Assembly: GCF_009767915.1 (NCBI RefSeq) | Contig: NZ_WSRP01000008.1 | Coordinates: 1 to 64,000 of the forward strand | DNA length: 64,000 nt | Direction of reading: 5' to 3' | DNA from: Parasutterella muris | Lineage (GTDB): Bacteria > Pseudomonadota > Gammaproteobacteria > Burkholderiales > Burkholderiaceae_F | Shown here: positions 47,000 to 56,664 of the stretch, in pieces | How positions within the stretch are numbered: position 1 is the stretch's first letter | How the letters are laid out: every line of letters starts with the position of its first letter | Notes under the pieces: generated by a model | Seen by the model: the letters and a program-made list of their open reading frames with translations, nothing else | What the model was told of the DNA's origin: nothing | Database searches by the model: none | Program-made: the position numbers and the translations under genes

Positions 47000-49336
47000 T
47001 TATTCGTAATAATCGTAACGACCTACCTCAACGGGCCTTGGTCCCAGAGGCTGATAGCCTGAAATTCCTTCACTTAGGGCCTCAATCGGGCTGGAACCGA
47101 CGGTGCCGAGTCCTACAAGCTGAAGCTCAAAGAAGAAGTTTGTTGTTGTTCTGCCTTCGCTTCGGATATATCGCTGAATTGCTCCGCGCAGAATCCAGCA
47201 GCCGGCTCGGTATTCCAATCCGGCCAAAGAGTCAACAACTCGATGGTCACGCAAGGAGTAATTGTACCTGCCTAAAGCGTAAAGGTCCTTAACAATGGGC
47301 CACTGGAAAGAGAAGTCCACTTGTCTGATGTTGGTGTTGTAGTAAGCGTCTCGCTTATCGTTGGGGTTGTAGTTGTAAAGGTAATAAAGAGAAACAGTGG
47401 AGAATTTTCTCGGGTTATAGCGAACGCCTGCCGTTGTCTTGGAAACTTTAGACCATTCCGAGGAATACTGCACCATACCTTCGATACGCCAATCCTGATA
47501 GAAAGAGAACTGCGCAGAGGCGAGCAGGTCGCTTCGGTTCTTCGTTTTCGCAGGATCCGACCAATACAGCCCGACTTGATTGTTTTCAAAGTAATAGCGC
47601 TGACCGACGCTGGCGGTAAACCATTCTTTGCCTGTTCCGGCATCGAGCATGCGCGTGGTCAGGATTGCAGAAAGCTGGTTGGTGTTGGCAATTCGGTCGC
47701 TTCCGGTGTACTTATTCGGCGAGAAAAGTTCGGCGAAGTTCATGTCGGCTTCCGAGCTGTCGAAGTTAGGCAGATGGCTCTGATCGCGATAAGGGATATA
47801 CGCGTAAAAGAGTCTCGGCTCCAGTGTCTGCTCAGTCTCTCGTCCGAAGAATGTAGTGTTTCGCTCGAACACCAGTCCGGAATCCAAGGAGTAAATCGGA
47901 ACAAGACGCGAACCGGATCTGTCGACGTAAGAAGCAGCGTCGTGAATGTCACGGTACCAAGCCATGTTGTACTGGAACTTGGGTGTGATGAACCAGAACG
48001 GCCCCATCAGCGGATAAGAAATTGAGGAATCCAGAAGGGTTCGATATCCGTCGCCGCTCAAATGATGGCGCCCCACGGTGGAGCCCGCGCCTCGGTCAAA
48101 TCGGGTCGCTGTCAGACGGGAGGTCAGTGTAAAGCCGTGGAAATCTGCGACGTTGCCGCTGAGATTAAACTCAGGAACTTTTTCATAGGGCTTTTCGGTC
48201 TGTCTGCGCCCGCCCGGAGCAAGCGTCTGATTTTTGTAGACGCCTAAAGATGTACTCCAGTATGTCTTTCCGTAACTTAACCAAACTTTCTGATTCAGAA
48301 TGTTTTCACTGGACTCACGAATGGTCGTGGAAAAGTCCGAAATGTAGTCGTTGTCGGATACGCGCTGGTAATCTACGCCGAGCGTCGGACCGCCTCTGCC
48401 CAGACGCTGAAAGTGCTTCCACGACAGCGCGTAGCGTCTGTCCTTGGTTTCCTTGTCCTTGAAAATCACGTCATAGGTAAGTTCACCGCTGAAGGACGGC
48501 TGCAGATACCGGAATTCATTGCCCAGGAGCACGCCGCGCTTGGACATGGGTTTCGGCGTGAAGGTGTAATCGTAGTTAGGCGCGATATTCCAATAGAACG
48601 GAAGCTCAAGATTCACGCCGAGCGTCGAGTTGATTCCGAATCTGGGTGTTAAGAAACCGGTCTTGCGCTCGCTTCCGACAGGGAAGCTGAAATAGGGACT
48701 CGCAAAAATCGGAACTCCGCCCAGATAAAGCGTCGCGTTTCTGCCGACTGCGGACTCGTCAAGCTGGTCGTAGTCCACGGAATCCGCTGTAATCCACCAG
48801 GCTTCCTCTCCTTCACGGCAGGTTGTGATGACCGCGTTGCACATCTTGGCTCTGCCGCCTCCGAGCAGCTCGACTTTATCGGAGGTGCCTCTCATTTCAT
48901 TCGGAAGGTAACGGAATGTCGCATCAGGCATTTCACCGGTTTCGGCGTCAAGCCGATAAGTCAGTTCCGGCCCTTTGAAAACAGTACCGTTTCTTGCAAC
49001 GAGCGCGTTTCCCTTCGAATAAACTTCGTCGGTGGAAAAAGTGTATGTGATTGTATCTCCGCGAAGAACGGCGCCGCCGCGACGGACTTCCGCATCGTCG
49101 TAAAGTTCAATCTTCTCGTTGGTCCGCCCGACCATGCGGTAGGCGCTCAGATAGGTTGGAGCTTCATCTCTTTCGGTCGGCGCCTGCTCGTTCAAACCTC
49201 TGGATAGGCGCAGACGCAGGCCTTCATTGGAAAGAGCAGTCGCGTCGGAAGCATCCTTTGAGTCAGCGGCGGAAACACAAAGGGGGAGTGCCAGCGCTAC
49301 AGCGGAGCACAAAGGGAGAACACGAATTCGAGACAT
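47000..49336 (-). CDS. lptD: LPS-assembly protein LptD
   Basis: Outer-membrane beta-barrel of 778 residues that inserts LPS into the outer leaflet with LptE. It has a signal peptide (MSRIRVLPLC, hydrophobic core, cleavage near residue 23), an N-terminal jellyroll (YDDAEVRRGGAVLRGDTITY) and a C-terminal barrel. N-domain cysteines (MCNAVITTC) and a single C-terminal RAGCWILR cysteine could form the maturation disulfides. The frame is open to 49531. The ATG at 49336 gives a clean signal and normal length, while the ATG at 49369 would add a basic 11-residue tail. Ribosome-binding sites are weak for both. Confidence 0.93.
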   Translation of the reverse strand: MSRIRVLPLCSAVALALPLCVSAADSKDASDATALSNEGLRLRLSRGLNEQAPTERDEAPTYLSAYRMVGRTNEKIELYDDAEVRRGGAVLRGDTITYTFSTDEVYSKGNALVARNGTVFKGPELTYRLDAETGEMPDATFRYLPNEMRGTSDKVELLGGGRAKMCNAVITTCREGEEAWWITADSVDYDQLDESAVGRNATLYLGGVPIFASPYFSFPVGSERKTGFLTPRFGINSTLGVNLELPFYWNIAPNYDYTFTPKPMSKRGVLLGNEFRYLQPSFSGELTYDVIFKDKETKDRRYALSWKHFQRLGRGGPTLGVDYQRVSDNDYISDFSTTIRESSENILNQKVWLSYGKTYWSTSLGVYKNQTLAPGGRRQTEKPYEKVPEFNLSGNVADFHGFTLTSRLTATRFDRGAGSTVGRHHLSGDGYRTLLDSSISYPLMGPFWFITPKFQYNMAWYRDIHDAASYVDRSGSRLVPIYSLDSGLVFERNTTFFGRETEQTLEPRLFYAYIPYRDQSHLPNFDSSEADMNFAELFSPNKYTGSDRIANTNQLSAILTTRMLDAGTGKEWFTASVGQRYYFENNQVGLYWSDPAKTKNRSDLLASAQFSFYQDWRIEGMVQYSSEWSKVSKTTAGVRYNPRKFSTVSLYYLYNYNPNDKRDAYYNTNIRQVDFSFQWPIVKDLYALGRYNYSLRDHRVVDSLAGLEYRAGCWILRGAIQRYIRSEGRTTTNFFFELQLVGLGTVGSSPIEALSEGISGYQPLGPRPVEVGRYDYYE

Positions 49337-49457
49337 ACGTCTTTTTCTGCGAAATAAACAGCTAAACATTAAAATTGCTTGGATCTGAGAAGATTGATTA
49401 TAAGGGCAAAGAAGAGACTCTCTTGAATCTCTCCCAATAAACAAGAGGTGCTTAAAG

Positions 49458-50465
49458 ATGACTGAAAGACAAATGCGGCTGAAGGATTGGCTTAGCGGAT
49501 TTTCGGATCGGTACGGATTAAAGCTTGACACTATGAGAACGGCATCTGCGGACGCCGGCTTCAGAAGCTACTTCCGAATCGACGGAAAAGAGACGACCTA
49601 TATCGTTATGGACTCTCCCGGAGAAGCGGACAACATCGCGCCGTTTATCCACGCCGATGAAGTCTTCGCTCAGGCAGGCTTAAATGTCCCCAAGATCTAT
49701 GAAGAAAACCGAGAACTCGGCCTCATGCTGATTTCGGATTTAGGCACCAAAACTTATCTTGATGTTCTGGACCATGACAACGCCGATCGGCTGATGGGGC
49801 AGGCGACAGATGCCTTGGTTAAACTTCAGGCCGCAAGCAAACCGGATGTTTTTCCTGCGTATTCGGCTGAACTGCTTCGCTCTGAGCTCGAACTCTTTCC
49901 GCAGTGGTTCGTAAAGCGTCATTTGGGGATGGAAATTACTCCTGAGCTTAGAAGCATGTTTGATCGTACCTTCGCGCTGATTATTGCGAAGAATCTGGAT
50001 CAGGCCAATGTTTATGTTCATCGGGATTTCATGCCGCGCAATCTGATGCTCACAGAGAAAGGCAATCCGGGCGTGATTGATTTTCAGGACGCGGTTTACG
50101 GACCTGTGAGCTACGACATCGCATGTCTTTGCCGTGACGCGTTTATTTCCTGGGAAGAAACACAGACTCTGGATTGGACGATCCGCTATTGGGAAAAGGC
50201 CCGCAAAGCAGGTGTTCCGGTTCCCTCTGACTTCGGCCGTTTCTGGGAAGACGTTGAATGGATGGCGATTCAGAGACATTTAAAAGTTCTCGGAATATTT
50301 GCGCGTCTTAACTATCGCGACGGCAAGCCTAAATATTTAGGCGATACTCCTCGGTTCCTCAATTACGTTAAAGCGACCAGCCGTCGCTTCGACGCGCTGA
50401 GACCGCTCTCCCGCTTTATCGATACCATTATCGGAGAGCAGGAACAGGTCGGATATACCTTCTGA
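49458..50465 (+). CDS. amgK: N-acetylmuramate/N-acetylglucosamine 1-kinase
   Basis: Aminoglycoside phosphotransferase-fold kinase of 335 residues with the catalytic HRDFMPRN (188-195) and metal-binding IDFQDA (207-212). With MurU next to it, it fits AmgK, the anomeric kinase of the Pseudomonas-type peptidoglycan recycling route that bypasses de novo UDP-MurNAc synthesis. It is divergent from lptD, as in other proteobacteria. AAGAGGTGCTTAAAG precedes the ATG. Confidence 0.93.
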   Translation: MTERQMRLKDWLSGFSDRYGLKLDTMRTASADAGFRSYFRIDGKETTYIVMDSPGEADNIAPFIHADEVFAQAGLNVPKIYEENRELGLMLISDLGTKTYLDVLDHDNADRLMGQATDALVKLQAASKPDVFPAYSAELLRSELELFPQWFVKRHLGMEITPELRSMFDRTFALIIAKNLDQANVYVHRDFMPRNLMLTEKGNPGVIDFQDAVYGPVSYDIACLCRDAFISWEETQTLDWTIRYWEKARKAGVPVPSDFGRFWEDVEWMAIQRHLKVLGIFARLNYRDGKPKYLGDTPRFLNYVKATSRRFDALRPLSRFIDTIIGEQEQVGYTF

Positions 50466-50482
50466 TCATCGGAGTCTCGGAA

Positions 50483-51190
50483 TTGAAGATCATGATCCTA
50501 GCCGCGGGCCGAGGCACACGCATGAGAGAGCTGACGGAGAGGACGGCAAAACCGCTGCTTTCTCTGTGGGGCCGACCGATGCTCGAGTGGCAGCTGCTCA
50601 AAGCTAAGGAAGCGGGTTTTAGCGGCGCAGTCATCAACACAGCGCACCATTCGGAATTATTTGACCGTTACGCCGGCTCAAAAGTTATGCCGGGACTCAA
50701 TATTGAAATATCCAAGGAAGGCGAGGATTTTTCCGGCGCGCTTGAAACCAAAGGCGGAATCGTTAAGGCTCTTCCGCTGCTGAGTGACGGTAAAGAGCCC
50801 TTTGCGGTGGTGAGCGGAGATATTGTGACGGCCTACGATTACCGTCAGCTGCGAGCGGCTGCTGAAGCAGTTCGCTGCGGCCGATTTGACGCGCATCTGG
50901 TGCTGGTTCCGAATCCGTACTTTAAAGATACCGGTGACATGGATGTGCGCGAAGGACTCGTCTATCGGGAGCCTAAGCGATTGACCTATGGCAATATCGC
51001 GGTTTTTTCTCCTCGTATTTTTGAGAAGGAGTCAGCTGAAAAGGCGCCTCTTTTCCCTTGGCTCTATCAGTTTGTTGATGCGGGCAGAGTGAGCGGCGAG
51101 CTTTACTGCGGGCCGTGGGCAAATGTCGGAACGCCGGAGGATTTAGCGCACTTCGGACGGGAACGCAATTTTGCGGTGACAGAGGCCTGA
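50483..51190 (+). CDS. murU: N-acetylmuramate alpha-1-phosphate uridylyltransferase
   Basis: Nucleotidyltransferase of 235 residues with LAAGRGTRMRELT at the N-terminus and the sugar-binding GNIAVFSP region. It makes UDP-MurNAc from MurNAc 1-phosphate supplied by AmgK. The start is TTG (MKIMILAAG), preferred because GGAG lies eight bases ahead and the family begins MKAMILAAG. An ATG nine bases later lacks a site. The gene follows amgK by 17 bases. Confidence 0.93.
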   Translation: MKIMILAAGRGTRMRELTERTAKPLLSLWGRPMLEWQLLKAKEAGFSGAVINTAHHSELFDRYAGSKVMPGLNIEISKEGEDFSGALETKGGIVKALPLLSDGKEPFAVVSGDIVTAYDYRQLRAAAEAVRCGRFDAHLVLVPNPYFKDTGDMDVREGLVYREPKRLTYGNIAVFSPRIFEKESAEKAPLFPWLYQFVDAGRVSGELYCGPWANVGTPEDLAHFGRERNFAVTEA

Positions 51191-51191
51191 G

Positions 51192-52283
51192 ATGGAGAAT
51201 TTTGATTCGCGCACGGTGCTGAATGTTGCAAATGTAGAAATACCCGGGCGTGTTTTTCTTGCGCCTATGGCCGGAATCACGGATCTTCCGTACCGCCGAA
51301 TCTGCAGAGCGCACGGAGCGGCCTATGCGGTTGCGGAAATGGTCGCAAGTCAGGCGCAGCTGAGGACATCCCGAAAGTCGCAGGAGCGGTTTAATCTCAA
51401 GGGCGAGCAGGCGCCTCGGGGAATCCAGCTTCTCGGCTGTTTTTCGCAGGACTTGGCCGACAGCGCGCGTTACGCGGCTGAGTGCGGCGCTCAGATTATC
51501 GATCTCAACTGCGGCTGTCCCGCAAAAAAAGTCTGCAGTGTGGCGAGCGGCGCGGCGCTCCTCGCGAACGAAGATTTAGTGAAGGAGCTGCTTGAAGCCA
51601 TGGTGTCCTCCGTTAGCGGCCCGGTCACGCTTAAATATCGGACCGGAACGGACGAAGCGCACATTAATGCGGTTAGGATTGCCAAAATGGCTGAAAGCGT
51701 CGGCGTGCAGATGCTGACACTTCACGGAAGAACCCGGGCGCAGGCGTTTCGGGGTGAAGCTGAATATGAAACGATTAGACAGGTAAAACAGGCGGTCGGC
51801 ATTCCGGTCATTGCCAACGGCGATATAGGCAGCGGCGCCAAGGCGCTTCAGGTCTTGCAAGAGACGGGGGCGGACGGCGTACTGATCGGCAGAGCGGCAA
51901 TGGGCAACCCATGGATTTTTGAAGAAATCAGCGCCGCGCTTGATGGGCGCCGCTATGTTCCGCCGTCCAAGAAAGCCGTTATAGACGTGATTGCCGAACA
52001 CACGGAGGCGCACTTATCTTTTTACGGAAGCGAACGAGGTCTTAAGACAATTCGCAAACATATAAGTTGGTACTTTAAACGGTTAGACTTATGCACAGAC
52101 TATTTAAAGCGGCTTTATGAAGAAAACACGCCCTCAGGGCTGCAGCAGGCACTTGTCCGAATACTTGAGGATGAGCTGCCGGACAGTGAATCAGCCATGG
52201 CAGGCGTTCTCTTTCCATTAGAGCCAAAACCACATCTCCCACACCATGAGGAAAGCAAAGATGAAAAAACAGGCGTTGATTAG
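51192..52283 (+). CDS. dusB: tRNA-dihydrouridine synthase B
   Basis: FMN-dependent tRNA dihydrouridine synthase of 363 residues with a TIM barrel ([18 protein letters not shown]), the catalytic cysteine in NCGCPAKKV (Cys109), and flavin phosphate-binding [16 protein letters not shown]. The C-terminus has a proline/histidine-rich tail ([12 protein letters not shown]) that runs 23 bases into purH. In betaproteobacteria dusB is commonly followed by fis and then purH, but no fis gene is present here. Confidence 0.95.
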   Translation: MENFDSRTVLNVANVEIPGRVFLAPMAGITDLPYRRICRAHGAAYAVAEMVASQAQLRTSRKSQERFNLKGEQAPRGIQLLGCFSQDLADSARYAAECGAQIIDLNCGCPAKKVCSVASGAALLANEDLVKELLEAMVSSVSGPVTLKYRTGTDEAHINAVRIAKMAESVGVQMLTLHGRTRAQAFRGEAEYETIRQVKQAVGIPVIANGDIGSGAKALQVLQETGADGVLIGRAAMGNPWIFEEISAALDGRRYVPPSKKAVIDVIAEHTEAHLSFYGSERGLKTIRKHISWYFKRLDLCTDYLKRLYEENTPSGLQQALVRILEDELPDSESAMAGVLFPLEPKPHLPHHEESKDEKTGVD

Positions 52284-53820
52284 CTGTTCTGACAAATCCG
52301 GCGTTGTTGAATTCGCCAGAGAACTTTCGGAACTCGGCTATCACATTTTGTCCACCGGCGGTACGGCCAAACTGATTAGCGAAGCCGGCATTCCTGTCCA
52401 GGAAGTCGCTGACTACACCGGTTTCCCGGAAATGCTTGACGGTAGAGTTAAGACACTCAACCCGAAGATTCATGCCGGAATTCTCGCCCGCAGACCCGTG
52501 GAGGAGCATATGGAGGCGCTCAAGGCTCACGATATCGATCCGATTGATATCGTTGCCGTGAACCTTTATCCGTTTGAACAGGCCATTGCGAACCCGAACT
52601 GCACGTTTGAAAACGCGATTGAAAATATCGATATCGGCGGTCCGACAATGATCCGCGCTGCGGCGAAAAACCATGAAAGCGTCACGGTGATCGTCTCTCC
52701 GGCCGACTATCGCAAAGTGATCGAAGAAATTAAGGGAAAAGGTGAAGTCTCCGCCGAGACTCGCCTTGCGCTTGCCAAAAAGGTATTCGTCCATACCGCG
52801 CACTACGACGCCATGATCTCGAACTACCTGACAAGCATCGAAGGCAATGACGTGACCACACGTTCGAAATTCCCGGACAGTCTGACTCGCCAGTGGGTTA
52901 AGGTTCAGGATATGCGTTACGGCGAAAATCCGCATCAGGAAGCCGCTTTCTATCGTGAACGTCAGGTTGCGCCGGGTCTTCTGGCCGGCTATGTTCAGCA
53001 TCAGGGCAAAGAGCTTTCCTACAACAATATCGCTGACAGCGATGCGGCTTGGGAAGCAGTGAGAAGTTTTGATACACCTGCCTGCGTCATTATCAAACAC
53101 GCGAATCCGTGCGGCGCCGCTATCGGACTTGACGCGGCCGAGGCTTACAGTAAAGCGTTTAAGTGCGATCCGACATCTGCATTCGGCGGCATTATCGCTT
53201 TTAACTGCCAGGTTGGCGCAGAAGCGGCTGAAAAGATTTCCAAGCAGTTCGCCGAAGTGATCATTGCTCCGGAATTTACAGAGGAAGCGCTTGCGGTATT
53301 CGGTCAGAAGAAGAATCTTCGTCTGCTGACGGTTGCCATGGGACATGCGCACAACGATTTGGATATGAAGCGCGTCGGCGGCGGTTTGCTTGTTCAGACA
53401 CCGGACACTCAGACGGTTAAAGAAGATGCTCTGAAGTGCGTAACGAAACTGCAGCCCACGAGTGCTCAGATTTCCGACATGATGTTTGCATGGAAGATTG
53501 CGAAATTTGTGAAGTCCAACACCATCGTGTTTGTGCGCGATGGCATGACTCTTGGTGTCGGCGCCGGTCAGATGAGCCGCGTGGATTCTGCAAGGATCGC
53601 CTCGATCAAAGCGGAAGAAGCCGGTATTAGCCTGAAGGGCAGCGTTGCCGCTTCCGACGCCTTCTTCCCGTTCCGTGACGGTCTTGATGTGATTGTTGAC
53701 GCGGGTGCCACTGCCGTTATTCAGCCGGGCGGATCGATTCGCGACGACGAAGTGATCGCCGCTGCTGATGAACGCGGAATTACAATGGTCTTCACGGGCG
53801 AGCGTCATTTCCGCCACTAA
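52261..53820 (+). CDS. purH: Bifunctional AICAR formyltransferase/IMP cyclohydrolase
   Basis: Protein of 519 residues catalysing the last two steps of de novo IMP synthesis. The N-terminal cyclohydrolase (MGS-like) domain shows STGGTAKLI and [15 protein letters not shown], and the C-terminal transformylase shows KHANPCG and the terminal GRVIxTGE-like FTGERHFRH. The ATG lies inside dusB with GAGGAAAG ahead, so the two are translationally coupled. A perfect hairpin terminator follows. Confidence 0.97.
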   Translation: MKKQALISCSDKSGVVEFARELSELGYHILSTGGTAKLISEAGIPVQEVADYTGFPEMLDGRVKTLNPKIHAGILARRPVEEHMEALKAHDIDPIDIVAVNLYPFEQAIANPNCTFENAIENIDIGGPTMIRAAAKNHESVTVIVSPADYRKVIEEIKGKGEVSAETRLALAKKVFVHTAHYDAMISNYLTSIEGNDVTTRSKFPDSLTRQWVKVQDMRYGENPHQEAAFYRERQVAPGLLAGYVQHQGKELSYNNIADSDAAWEAVRSFDTPACVIIKHANPCGAAIGLDAAEAYSKAFKCDPTSAFGGIIAFNCQVGAEAAEKISKQFAEVIIAPEFTEEALAVFGQKKNLRLLTVAMGHAHNDLDMKRVGGGLLVQTPDTQTVKEDALKCVTKLQPTSAQISDMMFAWKIAKFVKSNTIVFVRDGMTLGVGAGQMSRVDSARIASIKAEEAGISLKGSVAASDAFFPFRDGLDVIVDAGATAVIQPGGSIRDDEVIAAADERGITMVFTGERHFRH

Positions 53821-53840
53821 AAAGTGTGACCAAATTTGGG

Positions 53841-53877
53841 CCGAATTGCTGAGAATTCAGCAATTCGGTTTCGATTT
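53841..53877 (+). terminator. Rho-independent terminator after purH
   Basis: CCGAATTGCTGA pairs perfectly over 12 bp with TCAGCAATTCGG around GAAT, followed by TTTCGATTT. Confidence 0.75.
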
Positions 53878-53980
53878 GATAGAGAATTCAAATATATATT
53901 GGAAGTATTTTCCTTTTGTCCGCATGGTTCGGAACGGGCTGCTCGGGCAGGAGACAAGAAGTAAGGAGAGAGGGAATTCT

Positions 53981-55279
53981 ATGAGTGCAAACGCGATTGA
54001 AATGAGGAGACGTTTGTTTCTTAAATCATTGGGCGCGGCAGCTGTTGCCAGTACTATGAGTTCCTCTTTTGCACAGCTGAAGGTGGATATTTTAGGCGTG
54101 GGAGCGAATCAGTTCCCAATTGCCATTCCCGCCTTCATTGGCAATGAAGGTGCTCCCGAGAACATCGCGGAGATTGTCGGCAATGACTTGGTGAGAAGCG
54201 GAGCGTTCCGTCTTGTGGACGGACCGGTTCCGACCTCGTATGACATGACGCCCGAGTGGAGCAAAATTTCCGCTGTTGGAGCCGGAGCATACGTCATTGG
54301 AGAGGTAAAAAAGACACCTGACGGACGCTATGATCTGCAGTTCAGACTCTTTGATCCGGTCAAACGGCAGGAAACCGACGAGGCGAACTTTGTCTGTGCC
54401 AAAGACGATTTGAGACTATATGCTCATAAAATTGCAGACCGTATTTTTGAACGACTGACCGGAGAAAAGGGAGACTTTGCCAGCCGCATCGCTTATGTGG
54501 CACAGCAGGGACGCAAGAGTTTCGCGATTATGGTCGCCGACAGTGACGGGCATAATCCTCAGGCGGCACTGCGCAGCAAGGAACCCATCATTTCGATCGC
54601 CTGGTCTCCTAACGGCCGGCAGATTGCCTACACCACTTTTGAAACGGGCAAGCCGACGGTTTGGATTCACGATTTGAGCACCGGCAAAAGACGTCAGGTC
54701 GCGGGCTTCCGCGGCAACAACAGCGCTCCGGCGTTCAGCCCCGACGGAAACACGCTTGCGGTGGCACTCTCCAAGGGCGGCATTACGAAGATATATCTGA
54801 TGAACGTCAACGGTCAGAATGTTCGTCCGTTTACCGAAGGCAGCAGCATTGATACCGAGCCCGCGTTTAGCCCGGACGGACAGTACATTTACTTCACGAG
54901 CGACAGAGGCGGAAATCCGCAAATCTATCGCAAGCCGGTGGGCGGCGGAAGCGCCGAGCGCGTGAGCTTCGGCAACGCTTATGCGGTCAGCCCGGCAGTC
55001 AGCCCGAAGAATGACCAGCTTGCTTACATCGTACGCAGCGGCGGAACCTTCCAGCTGGTCCAGCAGGACTTGGCAACCGGCAATGTGATTCCGCTGTCGC
55101 AGGTCGGTAAAAACGAATCTCCAAGTTATTCTCCTAATGGGAATATGATTATTTACGCCGCAGAAGTCGGCGGGAAAGGTGTTTTGTCTACAGTCTCTAC
55201 AGACGGCAGCGCAAAATCCCGGCTTTCTGGTTTGAGTGGGGATATCAGAGAACCAGCTTGGGGCCCCACGATTAGTTAA
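53981..55279 (+). CDS. tolB: Tol-Pal system beta-propeller protein TolB
   Basis: Periplasmic TolB of 432 residues with an N-terminal alpha/beta domain followed by a beta-propeller with repeated FSPDG-type blades (WSPNGRQIAYT, FSPDGNTLAV, FSPDGQYIYF, YSPNGNMIIY). GAGGG lies six bases before the ATG. The signal peptide holds RRLFLK (10-15) before a mildly hydrophobic stretch and SFA at the cleavage site. This matches the twin-arginine consensus although TolB usually goes by Sec. It opens a tolB-pal-cpoB group. tolQRA are not in the window. Confidence 0.95.
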   Translation: MSANAIEMRRRLFLKSLGAAAVASTMSSSFAQLKVDILGVGANQFPIAIPAFIGNEGAPENIAEIVGNDLVRSGAFRLVDGPVPTSYDMTPEWSKISAVGAGAYVIGEVKKTPDGRYDLQFRLFDPVKRQETDEANFVCAKDDLRLYAHKIADRIFERLTGEKGDFASRIAYVAQQGRKSFAIMVADSDGHNPQAALRSKEPIISIAWSPNGRQIAYTTFETGKPTVWIHDLSTGKRRQVAGFRGNNSAPAFSPDGNTLAVALSKGGITKIYLMNVNGQNVRPFTEGSSIDTEPAFSPDGQYIYFTSDRGGNPQIYRKPVGGGSAERVSFGNAYAVSPAVSPKNDQLAYIVRSGGTFQLVQQDLATGNVIPLSQVGKNESPSYSPNGNMIIYAAEVGGKGVLSTVSTDGSAKSRLSGLSGDIREPAWGPTIS

Positions 55280-55291
55280 AAGGAATTTGAA

Positions 55292-55783
55292 ATGCAGTTT
55301 TCAAAATTAGCGTTATGCGCATCCGCAGCCGCGGTTCTGTTTTCACTGACTGCCTGCTCGACAGTCGATCTTGATAAAGATAAGGACGGCAGCAATGTCG
55401 CCGACGGGACTTCTGTTGAAGAAATGCTGAACAGCAAGGACGGTCCTCTTGCCAACCGCTCGGTTCACTTCGATTTCGACAGTTACTCTGTCAGCGCCGA
55501 CCAGATGCCGGTCGTGACAAATCACGCACAGTTCCTCGCTGCGCACAAGGACCTTAACGTTCGCCTCGAAGGCAACACTGACGAGCGCGGCGGCCGTGAA
55601 TACAACCTCGCTTTAGGGCAGAAACGTGCAGAAGCGGTCAAACAGCGTATGACTCTGATGGGTGTTTCTCCCGAACAGATCGAAACCATCAGCTTTGGTA
55701 AGGAAAAACCGAAAGCGCTCGGCCATGACGAATCTTCATACTATGAAAATCGTCGTGTTGACATTAACTACCAGATCAAATAA
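55292..55783 (+). CDS. pal: Peptidoglycan-associated lipoprotein Pal
   Basis: Outer-membrane lipoprotein of 163 residues. The lipobox is LTAC with Cys22, then a short acidic linker, then an OmpA-like peptidoglycan-binding domain (VHFDFDSYSV, LEGNTDERGGREYNLALGQKRA). It anchors the outer membrane to peptidoglycan and partners with TolB. An AAGGAATTTGAA site precedes the ATG, 12 bases after tolB. Confidence 0.97.
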   Translation: MQFSKLALCASAAAVLFSLTACSTVDLDKDKDGSNVADGTSVEEMLNSKDGPLANRSVHFDFDSYSVSADQMPVVTNHAQFLAAHKDLNVRLEGNTDERGGREYNLALGQKRAEAVKQRMTLMGVSPEQIETISFGKEKPKALGHDESSYYENRRVDINYQIK

Positions 55784-55789
55784 TCCGTA

Positions 55790-56488
55790 ATGAAAAAAGT
55801 CGTTCTCGCGGTTCTCGGCACCGTTTTACTCACTGTTAATACTTCAGCGTATGCCCTTTTCGGAGACGATGAGGCACGCAAAGCGATTATTGAACTTCGC
55901 AGTCAGCTCAAGGCGCAGCAGGATATTCAGATGAATCTCTACGACCGTCTTGAGAGCCTGACCAAAGAAGTGCAGACCCTTCGCGGTCAAGTGGATGTGC
56001 TGAACAACTCCTTAGGCAAGGAACGCGAGAACGCTCAAAGTATTTACGGCAGTCTGCAGAGCCGTCTTGACGAAATGGACCCGAAAGCCAAGGCGGCTCA
56101 GGCGGTGTCCGATAAGGAAATCGCTGCCGAACAGGAGCTCAATAAATGTCTGGAAGTCTTTAAGAAGGGAGATGCCAATAAGGCAATCGCCTGCTTCAGC
56201 ACGATCACAACTAAGTACCGTGCGACCAAAACCTATCCGACAGCACTGTATTGGCTCGGAAGCAGCTATTACATGAAAGGCGATTTCGCTAAGACTATTG
56301 GGACTGAAAACAAGTTCATCGCAAGCTATCCGGAACATAAGCAGGTTTCCGAAGCCTATCTTCTGGTCGGTATGGCTCAGATGGACTCAAAGAAAACGGA
56401 TGAAGCCAATAAAACCTTCCGTAAGCTGATTCAGTTATTCCCAAAGAGCGGCGCCGCCGCAATTGCGAAAAAGCAGTTAGGTTCCTAA
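55790..56488 (+). CDS. cpoB: Cell division coordinator CpoB
   Basis: Periplasmic protein of 232 residues (YbgF family). The signal peptide ends near AYA/LFGDD, a coiled coil spans about 30-85 (IIELRSQLKAQQDIQMNLYDR), and C-terminal TPR-like repeats follow (ALYWLGSSYYMKGDFAKTI). It couples Tol-Pal constriction to peptidoglycan synthesis. It begins six bases after pal and ends before a terminator. Confidence 0.93.
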   Translation: MKKVVLAVLGTVLLTVNTSAYALFGDDEARKAIIELRSQLKAQQDIQMNLYDRLESLTKEVQTLRGQVDVLNNSLGKERENAQSIYGSLQSRLDEMDPKAKAAQAVSDKEIAAEQELNKCLEVFKKGDANKAIACFSTITTKYRATKTYPTALYWLGSSYYMKGDFAKTIGTENKFIASYPEHKQVSEAYLLVGMAQMDSKKTDEANKTFRKLIQLFPKSGAAAIAKKQLGS

Positions 56489-56495
56489 CGAATAC

Positions 56496-56522
56496 AAGCC
56501 GCGGATTCCGCGGTTTTCTTTT
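56496..56522 (+). terminator. Rho-independent terminator after cpoB
   Basis: AAGCCGCGG pairs with CCGCGGTTT around ATT, followed by TTTTCTTTT. Confidence 0.75.
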
Positions 56523-56577
56523 GACCGACTCTGAAGACGGGGAAAGGGTATTCTCATTTTGTGACGCTTCAGGCGGC

Positions 56578-56664
56578 TGACCTCCTAAAGCTTATTAAGC
56601 TACAGAAAAAGAGACAGCGAGCGCGGGGATCCTGCGCTCAGAAAAAAAATTTTAGGAGGTCACC
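56578..56664 (+). promoter_or_regulatory. Structured 5' leader sequestering the CLC gene ribosome-binding site
   Basis: TGACCTCCTAAA (56578-56589) is the exact reverse complement of TTTAGGAGGTCA (56651-56662). The second arm contains the full AGGAGG site directly before the GTG start at 56665. Between the arms lie two smaller hairpins, AGCTTA/TAAGCT and GAGCGC/GCGCTC. The fold would hide the Shine-Dalgarno sequence, so translation probably depends on opening it (temperature, ligand, ion, protein or small RNA). It does not show the conserved fluoride-riboswitch core. Confidence 0.65.

Noticed and set aside
52075-53817. Long minus-strand open frame opposite purH (580 codons)
   Set aside because: It is fully antisense to a certain gene, has no recognisable family and a shadow-type composition rich in Arg, His and Phe.
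56521-56664. Fluoride riboswitch ahead of the CLC gene
   Set aside because: The conserved GAUGG and paired core elements are absent, and the protein has chloride-type rather than fluoride-type motifs.
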